Source: Toxoplasma gondii ME49
Lineage: Eukaryota; Apicomplexa; Conoidasida; Eucoccidiorida; Sarcocystidae
Assembly (NCBI RefSeq): GCF_000006565.2
Contig: NC_031467.1
Coordinates: 372,001 to 436,000 of the forward strand
Reading direction: 5' to 3'
Length of the DNA stretch: 64,000 bases
In this document: positions 50,729 through 62,324 of the stretch, one piece after another
How positions within the stretch are numbered: the stretch's first letter is position 1
Layout of the letters: the number at the start of each line of letters is the position of its first letter
The notes under the pieces: model-generated
The model's input: only the letters and a program-made list of their open reading frames with translations
What the model was told of the DNA's origin: nothing
Databases searched by the model: none
Made by a program: the position numbers and the translations under genes

Positions 50729-52178
50729 TCAGTGACGCCTTCTCTTCCGCTTTTCCTCTTCTTCGCATGCATCGCGCGCTGCCTCGCGCAACGCAGCCTG
50801 TGTGGCTTCTGGACACTTGGCGAAACATTTCGACTCCAGCAAGTCCTGAAAAAAAGAAAAAACCGGCGCATCTCTTTGAGGCCAGAAAGGAGAGGAAAGA
50901 AAAAAAGGCAGGAGAAAGAGAGAGGTCGCGAAAGAGGAGGGAGAAAGAGAGAGAGGGACGGCGAAAGAGAACCAGAGGAACACAGAGAGGACAAGGAAAG
51001 GATTCGAGGGAAGAGATTCAGATGCAGGATAAAAGGCGAATATATATCGTGAAAACGAGGGGGAACAACGATCCAAATGAAGAAGCTTCAAAAGTGGAGC
51101 TCCTCGACACGACGACGGGAGGAAGCGAGAGAAAACGGAGAGAAAAGAGAGAAAAAGGAAAATGCGAGAATTACAAGAAAGAAGAAAAAGGTTCCCTCCC
51201 TCCAAAAACCAGGAATTGCAAATGAGCTGTACATACACCATAGAAAGCTGTACAAGCACCATGGTAAACTGTACAAATTCGACGATCCTACTGTGACGTT
51301 TTTTCTTTACTCACCCCAACGCACGAGCATTTTACAAGACAGCGAGCTTGCATGAGATGTTCGAAGGAGGCAAAGCCGCACTGTTTGAGACAAGAATACT
51401 CATCCTCATCTGCGAAAAACACGAAAACATGAAAAAGTCAACAATCAACTCTGCCACCGGGCTGCATGTAGGCTTCAGTGAGTGTGAACTTCTCGCCACT
51501 CTCTGCGGTTCCACTGTCGCTCTCGAGGTCTCTCCTGCTCTCTTTCTTCCCCGTCGTCGAGGACGCCACGGGGCATCAAAATAGACGACCAAGTCTGCTC
51601 TGGTAGCACAGCGTAGAGATGGTGATCTCTGACACACGCCGTGTCTTACCTGCCTTTCCTTCGGCGTTTTCCTCGTTTGTTTCTCCCTCTTCTTCGGTGC
51701 CCTGTCCGCCTTCCTGCTTGTCAGTGATGGATGCGTACTTGGAGTAGCCTCCAGGCGCTGAGAAACGCAAAGAGGAAAAAGGAGAAAATGGAGCGACTCC
51801 GAGATGCAGGGGCGGACCGGGGAGCACGGGGGCGACGGCGAAACTTCGAAGAGGGAAAATGTCTGAGACACTTTACAAGCTAAGTGTCAGAGGCGCGAAG
51901 GCTGGGCTCCTAGGCCTCACGGTGACAGAGAGTGAAACACGGAGAGATCCAGCGCGACGTCGGCTTCTCTTGCAGAGAGCAACAGAACTGAAAGTGAGCC
52001 TTCGTTTCCCTCCTCCCTCTGCGTTCAAACGCTCAAAACAAACGCAGAAACACACTTCCTTTTTTTGTGCTTTTCAACACGCATCTCCGTCTGATTTTTC
52101 ACTGATGGCTGTCACTCAGCATACAAAATTTGTGCAAGTGTCTTTTCAACCAGAGGAGGCGCAGACACGCGAGACGCA

Positions 52179-52229
<51 letters not shown>

Positions 52230-52749
52230 CTCCTACGCGCTGCGAGTCGCTGGTGGCCCCAGTCGAGGACGTCCAGGAAAGACTGTTTCGCGAAGTTCGC
52301 GACGCTCGCCGGCGTGTGAGTTTCGCTGAGTTTGTAAAGTGTCCCTGGAAACAGCGACGAAAAAACGAAACGCAAACAGGTCCGAAGCACCTTTGAACAC
52401 ACCACTCGCGCTCTGCAGACAGCAGCGACTCACACACCGAATGTCTTCGCCACAGGCATGCAGAGAGGTCAAAACTGCCTTCGTTTCTCACGCATCGATC
52501 TCTCTCACGCTGTGGGGAAATCAGAAAGGAGGTGGTGAACACCAAGCCACCGACGTCTGCGCCTTGTACTTGCGCACGTAAAAAGCATCTTCGAAAACAT
52601 GCCTACAGACATGTCTACATTTGCACACAGATGTGTTTCTATACAGGCACCTTCCACTCCATGTGTGTAGGCGTGGACGAACGTGTGCCTGAAAGAGTAT
52701 GTGAAAAAGGAGAAGCTGCAAATGCGTGTTAGACCGGCACACATCCAGA

Positions 52750-52786
<37 letters not shown>

Positions 52787-55700
52787 CATACAAATCACTA
52801 CACAAATATATATATATATATGCATGTGTATGCATGTGTATGCATGTGTATGCATGTGTATGCATGTGTATGCATGTGTATGTGTACACTTATATGGATG
52901 GGTGCCGGAGGCGTGTTTTGATCCAGTGGCGTTTGTCGGACCTGCAGTGAGAATGGCACAGAAGATTCTCGCGGCGAACATGGCCCAGTCGTCTTGGCTG
53001 CGGTGCCACTCGATCCAGGGAAGGAAGCTGTCGATGATGCCTGCGTCTTCGTTGAAGAGGTTCGGCAGCAGCCAGAACTGGTAGCCGAAGAACCAGAAGA
53101 AGACGAAGAGGACGAGTCGAACAAAGACTAAAACGAGCTGAAAAAAACGGGAACACACGCTCGAAAGCCAGCAGGATTGGTGCCCTCTTCTCCCAAACGT
53201 CGGAGCACTTGGTCCACGGTTTTCACTGACTGTGGCACCCCCGAACGCCGCGTGTTCTCCTCTCGCCAGGGTCGTGCACATCCCGTTACGGGAGTGGCGC
53301 TGGAAGGAGACACACATATATACGAGTTTCCGTCTTGACATGATCGCCTCTTCATGAAGAAATGCGACGCATTTTAATGGAAGAACCTCGACCTGAACCC
53401 CAGACACTCGTGCCGGGAGCAGAAGACTCGAATCCACGTGTTTCCTCGAGTTCCGCCACTGCCTGTCTCGCCTTTGACGATGTCACCTCGACCTTCCCCC
53501 GCTCTCCGCTGGCCGGTCTTCGGTCCGACCGTCGGCGGATCTGCGAGGAAAAAGATCTGCTCCGCGTTTGGGCGTCGGCTTGCAGGCAGCGAGCAGACTC
53601 TCTCCGTTCTCAGTTGCACGCGCTTTCTCGACTTCCGGTGTTCTCCTTACGATCAGAGTCAGTAGCACGACGGAGAGGTACCACACCGCGACCTTCAGCT
53701 TCAGCGGCCAGGCAGGGAACATGCAGACGCACTGAAAAACGGAAAAAAAGAGAAAAGCAAGTCGTCTTCAGAATCGTGAAAGCGCATGCAACACGTCTGA
53801 AGATCGAAGACTGCTCCCGGAGACTCTTCTCAACGGAGACCTGTGCAGCACTTTTGCACCTCCTGCATTTGAATTCATATTAATAATTTAAAATGGATTT
53901 TGTCGAGTTCTGCAGCGGACGAAAAAGCGTGTGTTGCTTAAGTTCGTTACCAGAACGGCGGCAATGATGCAGAAGAGAATGAAGTGCTGCCAGGACTTCG
54001 ACCCCTCGTAGACGACAACATAAAACGCCTGCGGATCGAAATTTTGCTTCGGCGTCATCGCCAGGCGTTTGGGCCACTTGGGGCGCTTAACTGCACACAA
54101 GGAAGGAAACTGCTCCAGCCGTTCAACCTCAGTGCGTACAAGGGTGCAAGAGGAGATTACAGAGAAACAATCTATCGAGAGTCTAGATCTTCGACTGAAA
54201 GGCGTCTCTGTGTCTCGACACGTTAAGCTTCGACGTCTGCTCAGAAACAAATCAAAGAAAACCGCATCCTCCTGCAGGTAACGCCACACGATTTACAGCG
54301 ACCTCTCTCCCTCTACTCTTTATTCCCCCGGCGAAGTCGAGGAGCCGGAAACTGTGACGTGCAGGGGAGAGTCAAGAGAGTGCGGATCTCAGAAAAACGC
54401 TTTGTGGGGAGAAAACAGAAAAGAAGGAGTCCTTGCGGAGAGCCTGCAGCAAGACAGGTGGGAGAGCTGCGATTCGCAAGAACGCATTCGCGGAGTGACT
54501 ACCCAAGCGCGTCGCAGGACTCGTTGTCCTTCTCTCTGGACCTTTCTGTGTCTATGTCAACAGCGCCTAGACTGTGAATGCGCTGATTGGAACAGCGAAT
54601 TGACACACAAAGTGAACAGCGTGTCGCGACACATTCGAGGTGGAGGAATCCTGAACCTCGTGCGCGCCACAGACCACAACTTAAGAGAGCTTCGCCTTCG
54701 AAAAAGCGCGCAAAACGTGCGTTTTGTGAGCGTCTCACCACCGTCTTAGAACGAAAACATGCCCTTTCTGTCAAGCGACGCATCTCTGTCTCTTCAACAG
54801 CCAAGGAGTCATCAAAACGCGTTCGTGCAGACGCAGGTGCGCACATCCACACACGGCGCTCCGTGGAGAGGAACCTCTGTGTGGAGATACAGACGGACAG
54901 TGGAACATCGAGAACTTTCGTCTTGGTGTTAGCGACACAACGTCCCTGCGTTCTGAGACACTTACAGCGGCCCTCCTCGTCCTGTTCAATGACCCCGTCA
55001 ATCTGAAAAGAACAAAAAGAGCGACTGCAGGCGCGTCTTTTTAATGCAAGTTCCACTGCATGCGCGTGCCATTAAACTCTCCACAGGGCAGAGAAATACG
55101 TCGTGCTCAGAAGACAGGTAGCGACTCGAGAGGCATACACACACACACATACAACAGAAACATGCGCACACAAAGATGACGTACATCATCTTCGATATGC
55201 ATACCCATCTTTCTGTTAATCGACTTTGAGGGAGAAGATAGAAAGGCAAGTCGCTAGAAGAATAGTGCCAACTGGACAAGAAGGAGGGATGCGAGAAGAG
55301 AGAGAGTTCACCGTCAGACGAAAGACGTGAGTTGGATCGAAAACGCGCACGACAGCGTGTTCCCTATCTTCGACTGGGAGTGATGCAAAACTATACGAGG
55401 GAGCTCCAGATTTCGCGGTCACGCACTCAGGACTACCACGGTAGGTGTGCAGATGAAAGTTGAGAGGATCCATCGAGAAAAACCGACATTCCCCCGTCTC
55501 CTCCTTCCCCCTCCCCTCCCCCCCCCCTGTCGCATGTTGAGTATCCAGATGCATGCATTCACCGCCAGGCATATGTACAATGGGTGGTTGAGGCGTAACG
55601 TGTCTCGTTTCCGCGTTTTTTCCGCGTCTCTTCAACTGTCGCGGAGCTTCCCTTCGCCATGCCTCGTTTACCGGTTTGTACTGAGCTCTGTACATGAAGC

Positions 55701-57247
55701 CGAAGCGAATAAGCTTGTCGCAGAACTCGATGACGTCTGTTTCCGACGCGAGACTTTGCCCGTCGAGAGCGTCTGCGTGCTTCTTCTGCAGCATCTCCCG
55801 GTTGTTCATCAACCATGCAAACAAGTCCTCGCCGCGGCAGTAAAACACTGCTCGCTTCCCCACCTACGCAGAGCGAACATGGCGGCACAGGGTCTCTCAA
55901 CTGGCAAGGCGAGAAAACACCGACGCAGAAAGGAGAGAGGGAGTCCGCGAAACACCTCGCGATCCTAGACTGGAGACAGCGAAATTCGAAAAGAAAGACG
56001 ATCCTCTGTCGCCTCCGCAGTGCGAGGACGCCCCAAAGTCTCCTTGTCGCCCCACCCTCGCGGACCTCGAGACTCGGACCCCCTCGGTGCGCTTCTTGTA
56101 ACTGGGCAGTCACACTTTACCACATCCCTGCGACAAGACGGAGTGTTTTACCGATTGAAAACGCGCTGAGCTCCAGCTAGACGCACAGCATTTCAGGTTG
56201 GAAACGGCGCTCGTGTACTCTGTGACGTTATGCGTTTAGAGGGAAATGAAAAAGCACGAGAGATGAGACGAAAAAGACAGAGAGTGGAGACCGGGAGAAA
56301 CGAAGGAAACGAACAAGCAGAGAGGAGAAAGAAAGGCAGAGAAAATACAAGCCTCAACGCAAGAACAGGGTTTATGAAGCAAGGAAAACGCAGCAGCAAA
56401 CAGAGGAACAACAGCGGTTGAAAAAGGGAGTGAGAGGAGACACTTCTCTTAGCTTCTACGTCGCCCTCTTTGTCTGATGTGCATCTTTTTCTACATGGCT
56501 CTCCTCTGACTCTCATCTCTTTTCACCTGTTTCTCTTCAATCTTCAGCTGCTGTCCGCATGAAATTTTCTTCGCAGTCTTTTCTGGTGGCTCACCTCTGC
56601 CGCAGTTTTGAAGCGAATCGTGCAGTTTAGGACGACGTCCATCACGCGAGCCAGCGGCTCGTTCCAGTGTTGCTGAGGAAAAAACAGAAACTCGAGTCCA
56701 AAAAGACAAAAGCTACATGAAAGAGAGTCTGAGAGGCAGGAGAGGAAAAGAGGTAGTCGAGTGCAAGAAAGAAGAGAGGTGAAGATGCGACGAAGTCTAA
56801 AAAAGAGGTCTGCGGAGGAGAATTTAGCACGGAACAGACTGTAGGAGTCAAAAAACCGAGGCAATCACGAGAAACCCGGAAGGCAGGACAAGTGCAGAAC
56901 AAGCCGAAAAAGAACAAAAGCAGGAGCGACAAGTGATAGACAAGGCAGGGGGGAAGATGAAAAATGAAATCTTGACACAAAAAAAAGAAAAACGAGTTAG
57001 CCGCTTGTTGCCCTCAACAGAGCTTAGGTTCTGCCTTCTTCCGGTCTTCCACTAATGCTTGTTTCATTGCTCGATCGCTCCCTCTCTCGATCCATCTGTC
57101 GCTTTCTCTTCCCTCCCTCTTGATCTCTGCGTCTCCTTCTCGTTCGCTTCTCTCTCCTTAGATATCTCTGTCTCCGTTTCTCTGTCGGTCAAAGTGAAAC
57201 GCGTAGGACTTGTTTTCAGTTCGTACTTGAGGAGCAGGGGACCTCAT
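50729..57247 (-). CDS. SEC62: Translocation protein SEC62 with cysteine-rich C-terminal extension (about 390 aa)
   Basis: ER-membrane subunit of the SEC61/SEC62/SEC63 machinery for post-translational protein import. Minus-strand exons: 57247-57227 (tentative), 56672-56595, 55863-55672, 55002-54966, 54090-53951, 53731-53651, 53137-52942, 52344-52237, 51757-51650, 51409-51315 and 50845-50729, ending in TGA. Phases match at every join. The family is clear from FPAWPLKLKVAVWYLSV and, after a second hydrophobic segment, FWLLPNLFNEDAGIIDSF, which align with the two membrane spans and the loop after them in animal SEC62. The N-terminal domain shows TDVIEFCDKLIRFGFMYRAQ, equivalent to the yeast/human cytosolic domain. 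The C-terminus is Glu-rich, then has three CX3C pairs and a basic end (KRKRRRH). Exon 1 encodes only seven residues and was picked for its AAAATG context and phase, so it may be wrong. The donor after 52942 is GTCCGA, non-consensus but the only one in phase. The exon ending at 55672 could extend to 55312. Confidence 0.9.
50866..51190. other. Long polypyrimidine tract in the last intron of SEC62
   Basis: On the plus strand this is almost continuous A/G (GAAAGAGAG-type) sequence; on the SEC62 sense strand it is C/T-rich and occupies most of the intron between exons 51409-51315 and 50845-50729, ending at the TTTCAG acceptor. It explains the Lys/Arg/Glu-rich and Ser/Phe/Leu-rich open frames on both strands, which I do not treat as genes. 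Confidence 0.75.
52180..52224. repeat. (TA)n microsatellite in SEC62 intron
   Basis: About 45 bases of TA repeat, interrupted once by ACA. It begins 13 bases downstream, in SEC62 sense, of the exon ending at 52237, so it crowds the donor side of that intron. Confidence 0.92.
52751..52880. repeat. Compound repeat: (TA)n plus six copies of a 10-bp unit
   Basis: TA runs at 52751-52781 and 52806-52820 are followed directly by six perfect tandem copies of TGCATGTGTA (52821-52880). The whole block lies inside the SEC62 intron between exons 53137-52942 and 52344-52237. In one minus frame it reads as repeated Thr-His-Ala-Tyr-Thr-Cys-Ile-His-Met-His, which is a by-product and not a protein. Confidence 0.95.
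55506..55527. repeat. Poly-C tract
   Basis: A C-run with few interruptions (ten consecutive C near its end), within the intron after the SEC62 exon ending at 55672. If that intron were retained it would read as a Gly/Glu stretch. Confidence 0.85.
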
Positions 57248-60200
57248 TTTGCTTGCAGAGAACTGTGCTCTCCCTTCTGTTGTCTTTTGCTTGGCCCGTC
57301 GAGTCTTGAATTCGGATGACGCAGAGACGCTGGCCGGTGCTTGGCGAGTCGAATTCCGACACTTTCAGCGGAAGCGCAGTTCCCCAGCCACCAAGTTCTG
57401 CGTCGTCTGCTGCGCGTCTTCCTCGTTTTCTCTCAGCGTTCAAAGTCCAGGCTGTCCGAAAGGCCTCTTTGCTCGGTCTCCGGGCGTCTGTGTGTGTTGT
57501 GAACACCGGAAAGAAGACGCAACCCAGAGAGGGAAGAGAAGTCGAGGGAGGAAAGCAGCCAAGAGGAACGGACAGCGCGAGTGAAGGGGGAAAGAGCGAC
57601 ACCTGAGGCGGGGAGGAAGAAGAAGACTGGGAGAGGTTCCGAGACAGAAAACACAGGGAAACTCCGGAATGTCTCTGAAGAGGGGTCGCCGGTTTTGGGC
57701 GAGTCCGGTGAAAAGCACGGAAGAGGCGTCGAAGCGGAAAAAGAAAAGAAGGGAGGCGAAGACACCAAAAGACACACACGCACGGGAAGAAGGGCAACCG
57801 AGCAGCAAGAAAGGCGAGTTACAGTCGAGAACCTTTCCCTTAACGCAAATACACAGCAAGAAAACCGAAGAGACGAAGGGGCGACGCGCAAGACGGTGAA
57901 GAGAAAGGTTCTCCTCAGAAGGAAAAACAGCGCGAGCGAGAAAGGAAGAGAAAGGCAGAGACAGGAAGGCAGGGAGACGGAAGTGTTGGCGGAAAGGAAA
58001 CCTTCGGGGACCCCGAAAACATGAGAAGAGAAAGGAAAAGAAAACGCGCGTGAACAGCACACAAACTCGTGAAAAGATGCTCGAAAGCAAAGGGAGAAAA
58101 AGTAGCAGACAGATCAGAAAACGCAGAGTAGCGCACAGAGGCCCTCCTAGCTGCCGCGTAAACTGTCTGGGTCTTTTCGGGGGTTTTCGCCTGATGTTCT
58201 CGTCCGACCACTCGCGGCATCAAAACCGAGAACTGAAGACAAATTTGCACACACTCCACAATCAGATCGAAAAAGTTGATGTTTCTGAATCCTCACTCTA
58301 TGTCAGAAAACTTGCGGGACGTTCTCCTGGGAAAGACAAGAAGAACGCTGAGAAAAAAACACACTTTTTGTGTAAAGACTTCTGGATATTACCTCTTTCC
58401 TTCTGCCTTTTAACGAAAGTGTCGGAATCCTGCAGGCAAGCAAGCGGTGCGAGTCTTCTTGCCGATTCCTGAGCTTTTCTGATGTTCCTTTACAACTAAA
58501 CGGGAAACACAGGGAAAACAACAAAGTTCACGCACACAAACACGTTTGGCAAGCTCCACGCGATTCAGAAAAGTTATCCGTGTTGAAAGAAACTCCACCT
58601 AAAATCAGCGGGATCTCAACCCCCTGCACACGTGAAACGTGAACCCGGTGCCTCCTAGATCAGCAAAGTTTCCCTAAATACCAACAAGCCACCGCTTTTG
58701 AAGAGTTTCTGTTGTTCTGACGGCGAGCAACACAGGAGAGCAATCATGCAGTAACTCCAACTCAAGAGAGCTTGGGTCCGGTAAACAGAGATTTTCAAGA
58801 TCGAAACCAGGGGTCGATCTCACGGTGTACACGCCGCGCAAAAGAAACAACAAATGTTCTGGAGGGTTTTCCCGTCTCAAGTTTCTACACTGTTTGTGAC
58901 TGTGTCACCGAGATCAGGGTGGTTGGGTATGTTTTGTACGAACTGAAGACACAACAGGTTCTAGTCACAGACCAGACGTCTGGCGCGCACTTCTTTGAAG
59001 ACAGTCACGTAGAAGTGGAGTAATGTAGGAAGTCAAACGGCTCCAGGATTCGTTCTTTCTGACTCGCGACCTTGTTCCCCATCAGCTTGGTTCTTTCTCC
59101 CTGTGTTTGCTGGTCTGCTTGTAATCGATCTCTGCCGTTCCACTCTCTTCTTTGCCTCTCGTCTGAGGTTCACGCATCTCGCGTTTCCCCCGAGGAAGCC
59201 AGGAAAATAATAGCATCGGAAACGTCTTTCTCCTTTTTGTCTAGCCTTCCTCCCTCTCCGCAAAGAAACTCACCAACCAGGCACATGTATCCTTCCTTAG
59301 GAAGGTGTCATCAAAAGATGACAAGTGAGCCTCGGGCGGTACGTAACAAGTACGCAGTGATCTGAACAGATACAGGGAACATGTATCCAGGAGAGGGGAA
59401 GCGAAAAAGATACAAGTGGCCTAGGAGAACTCTTCATTTCCTCTCTCTCTTTCCGGATTTTTCTCCTGCCATGCACACCTCCTCAGGCTGCAGTTTTCCA
59501 CCGTAAAAACATATACGTAGCGGCGAAGCTGATACTAGGATTGGATTTTCTTCAAGAAAGCAGCTGTTTCCCCGGGGAACCTCCAGTCCCGTGTTTAGAC
59601 GTCCCCGCACCAGTTCTTCTCTTCGAGAAAGAACGGCGCTGTCGTCGAGAGATGCACTGTTACAGAAACACGGGTAGTCTTGATGAGCTGCGTAAAATGC
59701 GTGACATCGATCTAGAGAACCCTTCTGCTTTTTCACAACTCCAAGAGTGTCGCACACCTATCCACTGATACGGCTGCGTTGGTCTGGAATCGTCTGGGCG
59801 CTGAACTGAGAAAGGGTTTCTCTCCAGGAAAAGAAGTCATCGGTTTTCATCACCATCCGGAATCAAGCCGGACGCCACATGAAAGGAGTGGCCTACACGT
59901 TAATAGAATGTTGCAGGAGCGTCCGAGACGTTTTGACCCTGTGCTGTTAGCATTCCTTTATCATTACCTTCTCAGGGCATGCTTACCAATCAGATAACAA
60001 CCGAAGCTGGACCCCGTGTCATATTTTATGAAAGAAATTCTTACGCGTCGCTTAACTTCCGTTTGCTGCGGCTTTTGTACTATAAGTTGCACTCCTGGTT
60101 CAAGCCTGAAGATCTCTGTCCACCGGACCGAAGGTCTACCGTGTCTTTTTTGACAGTCACAGCTGGAACATCACGTTACGAATAGGTAGTGGAACAGAGA

Positions 60201-60712
60201 CAGCGTCTGCTGTACACCACTAGAGGCTGCTCATACCTCGGTAGAGTTAAAGTATATAATCCGTGCACTGTCCCTTTAGTAGCATGTAAAAAGGTGTATT
60301 ATGACAGTCCCAAGAGATACACATTCGTGCCGCATAATCAGGGTCATTTGTGGAAGTTGGTTCGACTCTTCACATGCCGTTACTGCGAAAGATTTTTGAA
60401 GGGCATTCTCTTTCAAGACCTTCTCTCGAGGCCTCCACCACGGAACTGTGTAACCGATTTCGTCGAGTGAGGATGCCTCCTTTTCTTTGCCAAAAGGTTT
60501 CTGTTGTATGAGGTGAAAAAAAGTCCGAACTGCATGCACGTTCCAATCGAAGGGATTCATTTCTCTTGCATGCACCGCGAGTGCCGAACGCAAACCGAGA
60601 ATGAGTTTCGTTACCAAGCCCGGAGCTTGGTGAACGTCAGAGATTCCCAGAAGCCCCAAAAGAAGCAACAGAGATTCATTGCATGCATGACATGAGAATG
60701 AACGGGTAGAGT
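57248..60712. other. Gap between SEC62 start and prefoldin 2 stop
   Basis: About 3.5 kb between two minus-strand genes. It should hold the SEC62 promoter and 5' UTR and the prefoldin 2 3' UTR. From about 57500 to 58110 the plus strand is strongly purine-rich (GA-type), so the SEC62 sense strand has a C/T-rich upstream region. From 58100 on I see only short frames without domains. Confidence 0.45.
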
Positions 60713-62324
60713 TTAAACAAGAATTCCAGAACTCCCGGACACCTCTTTGTCATCAGCTACCTTCGACGCAGGGGCCGCATCTTTGCCTGCCGCTGGTGCA
60801 GCTTGACCCGTCAGTTGAAGGTACTTGCGAGTGTACAGCGAGTGAGTCGCGAGCAAAGTCTCTAAATTCTTTTCCAGCAGCTCCAGAGTCGCGTCCACCT
60901 GTTTCGCCGAAAAACGCATGCAACAAACATTTCAGAAGGGAATGTTGATTCAGAAGCTAACAGACGGGGTCCCTAGTGAGCGCCAGGGAGGCCGGGACAC
61001 TCCATGTATGTGCGTGGACGTTTTTCTTTGTAAACGCATGCGGCAAAGGCTACCTCAGTTGGCTTCCACTTATTATTGTCACCAGCTAAAAATCCAGAGA
61101 CAGCCGACACCAAATGCGCCTAGCCTCGAGATCCCTGTTTTCATTGATCCACAATCATTCCTCCTCTTGCAGGTGGATCGAGATACCCATGAGACTTCGT
61201 CTGATGCACACATCCATATCGGCACAACGCAGATGAGTAGATAAAAGATCAATAATTAAACAGATGTAGATCAATACAGAGAGAAACGGATGGATACAGA
61301 TATAGATTGAGACAGACATATACAAGTAAATGGATATTCCCGTTCATCTCGAAGAAGGCGAAAGCATCATCATTTGAAGGAGTCTCTTCGTCGGTGTTTC
61401 GCCTCCATTTTAAGAGCTCAGTTCTTCATACATGAAATCTGACCACCCCCTTATACAGAAGACTCACCTTTTGCTTATGTTCCTCCAATGCCGGCTTGAC
61501 CTCTCCAACAGTACGCTGTACCAGGACGCCTCCGACCATCCGATAACACCGGCGGTCTGCATTGACCTTCGCAAAAGCGTCGAGAACCAAGCTGGAAAGA
61601 AAAACTCGACCCAGAGAAACCAGAAATCGGAAGACTTATGAAGATAATTCGTTCCCCATCCCAACAAAAATGGAAGACTCACAAGAGTCCGACTCACGAT
61701 TTTGCACGTTTTCGCGTATATCGCTTTGAGGCTCGAGGTCAGTTGGGCTTCAACACGGACTGTCCGCAAGAGACTGGCAGTTTACTGAATGTTCTCAAAA
61801 TCATGTACACACACCGCACGAGACGATGTGTGCTTTATTGCTGCACATTTCCATCTGATCGTCTCCTGGCTGAATGTTACACAGTAAGCAACAGGCGAAA
61901 CGACAAACGTTTCGAAAAAACTCTCAAAACAAAGGAGAGACATGGATGCGATGCAAAGAAGCTATGTGACGCTTCAAACCGAAATCACACAGATGCAGTC
62001 CGGTCCCGCGGCCTTGAGAAAGAGCGAAAGGGATGTATCTCGATTTTCGCAGAAACGACGACACATGTCGCCGTTCTGGGAAGCAAACAGACGTTTCCAG
62101 GCAACGACAGCAGCATCTTACCGGTGTTCAGAAGTATCCTGTTGCAAATCTTGAATTTTACTGACGAGAATAACCTTCTCACGTTCCACACGATGGAGAG
62201 CTTGCTGGAGCTCTGGAACCGTCCACTCTTTCTTTTCGAGCTCAGCCAGGCCGGCAGCTCCTGCACCGTCCTCACGCTTCTGGTCTGAGGAGGCGGAAGC
62301 GGACGATGCAGCAGCTAGAGCCAT
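60713..62324 (-). CDS. PFD2: Prefoldin subunit 2 (beta-type), 170 aa
   Basis: Subunit of the six-part cytosolic prefoldin chaperone, which hands unfolded actin and tubulin to the CCT chaperonin. Minus-strand exons 62324-62122, 61591-61468 and 60898-60713, ending in TAA and in phase at both joins. The family is clear from the beta-hairpin region CYRMVGGVLVQRTVGEVKPA, preceded by SEHRLVLDAF and flanked by the two long coiled-coil helices typical of the subunit (VPELQQALHRVEREKVIL and VDATLELLEKNLETLLAT). The ATG at 62324 gives a 30-residue Ala/Ser/Glu-rich N-terminal extension before the first helix. The C-terminus has a low-complexity Ala/Pro/Lys/Ser tail after LTGQ. Both tails are longer than in the compact yeast or human proteins and look disordered. 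Introns use GTAAGA and GTGAGT donors. Confidence 0.95.

Noticed and set aside
52505..52889. Frame reading repeated His-Thr-His-Ala-Tyr-Thr
   Set aside because: It is a translation of the TGCATGTGTA and TA repeats inside a SEC62 intron.
55312..55671. Extension of SEC62 exon through 55312
   Set aside because: The frame is open, but it adds 120 residues with a Gly run from a poly-C tract that SEC62 relatives lack; the donor at 55671 joins in phase to the next conserved exon.
57433..58090. Two overlapping minus-strand frames of about 210 codons
   Set aside because: They are Ser/Phe/Leu/Arg-rich translations of a C/T-rich tract; the complementary frame at 57581-58024 is the matching Lys/Arg/Glu-rich artefact.
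60189..60470. Frame of 93 codons downstream of prefoldin 2, considered as a possible organelle-DNA insertion
   Set aside because: It has no recognisable cytochrome or rRNA-like sequence; a search against the mitochondrial genome would be needed to say more.
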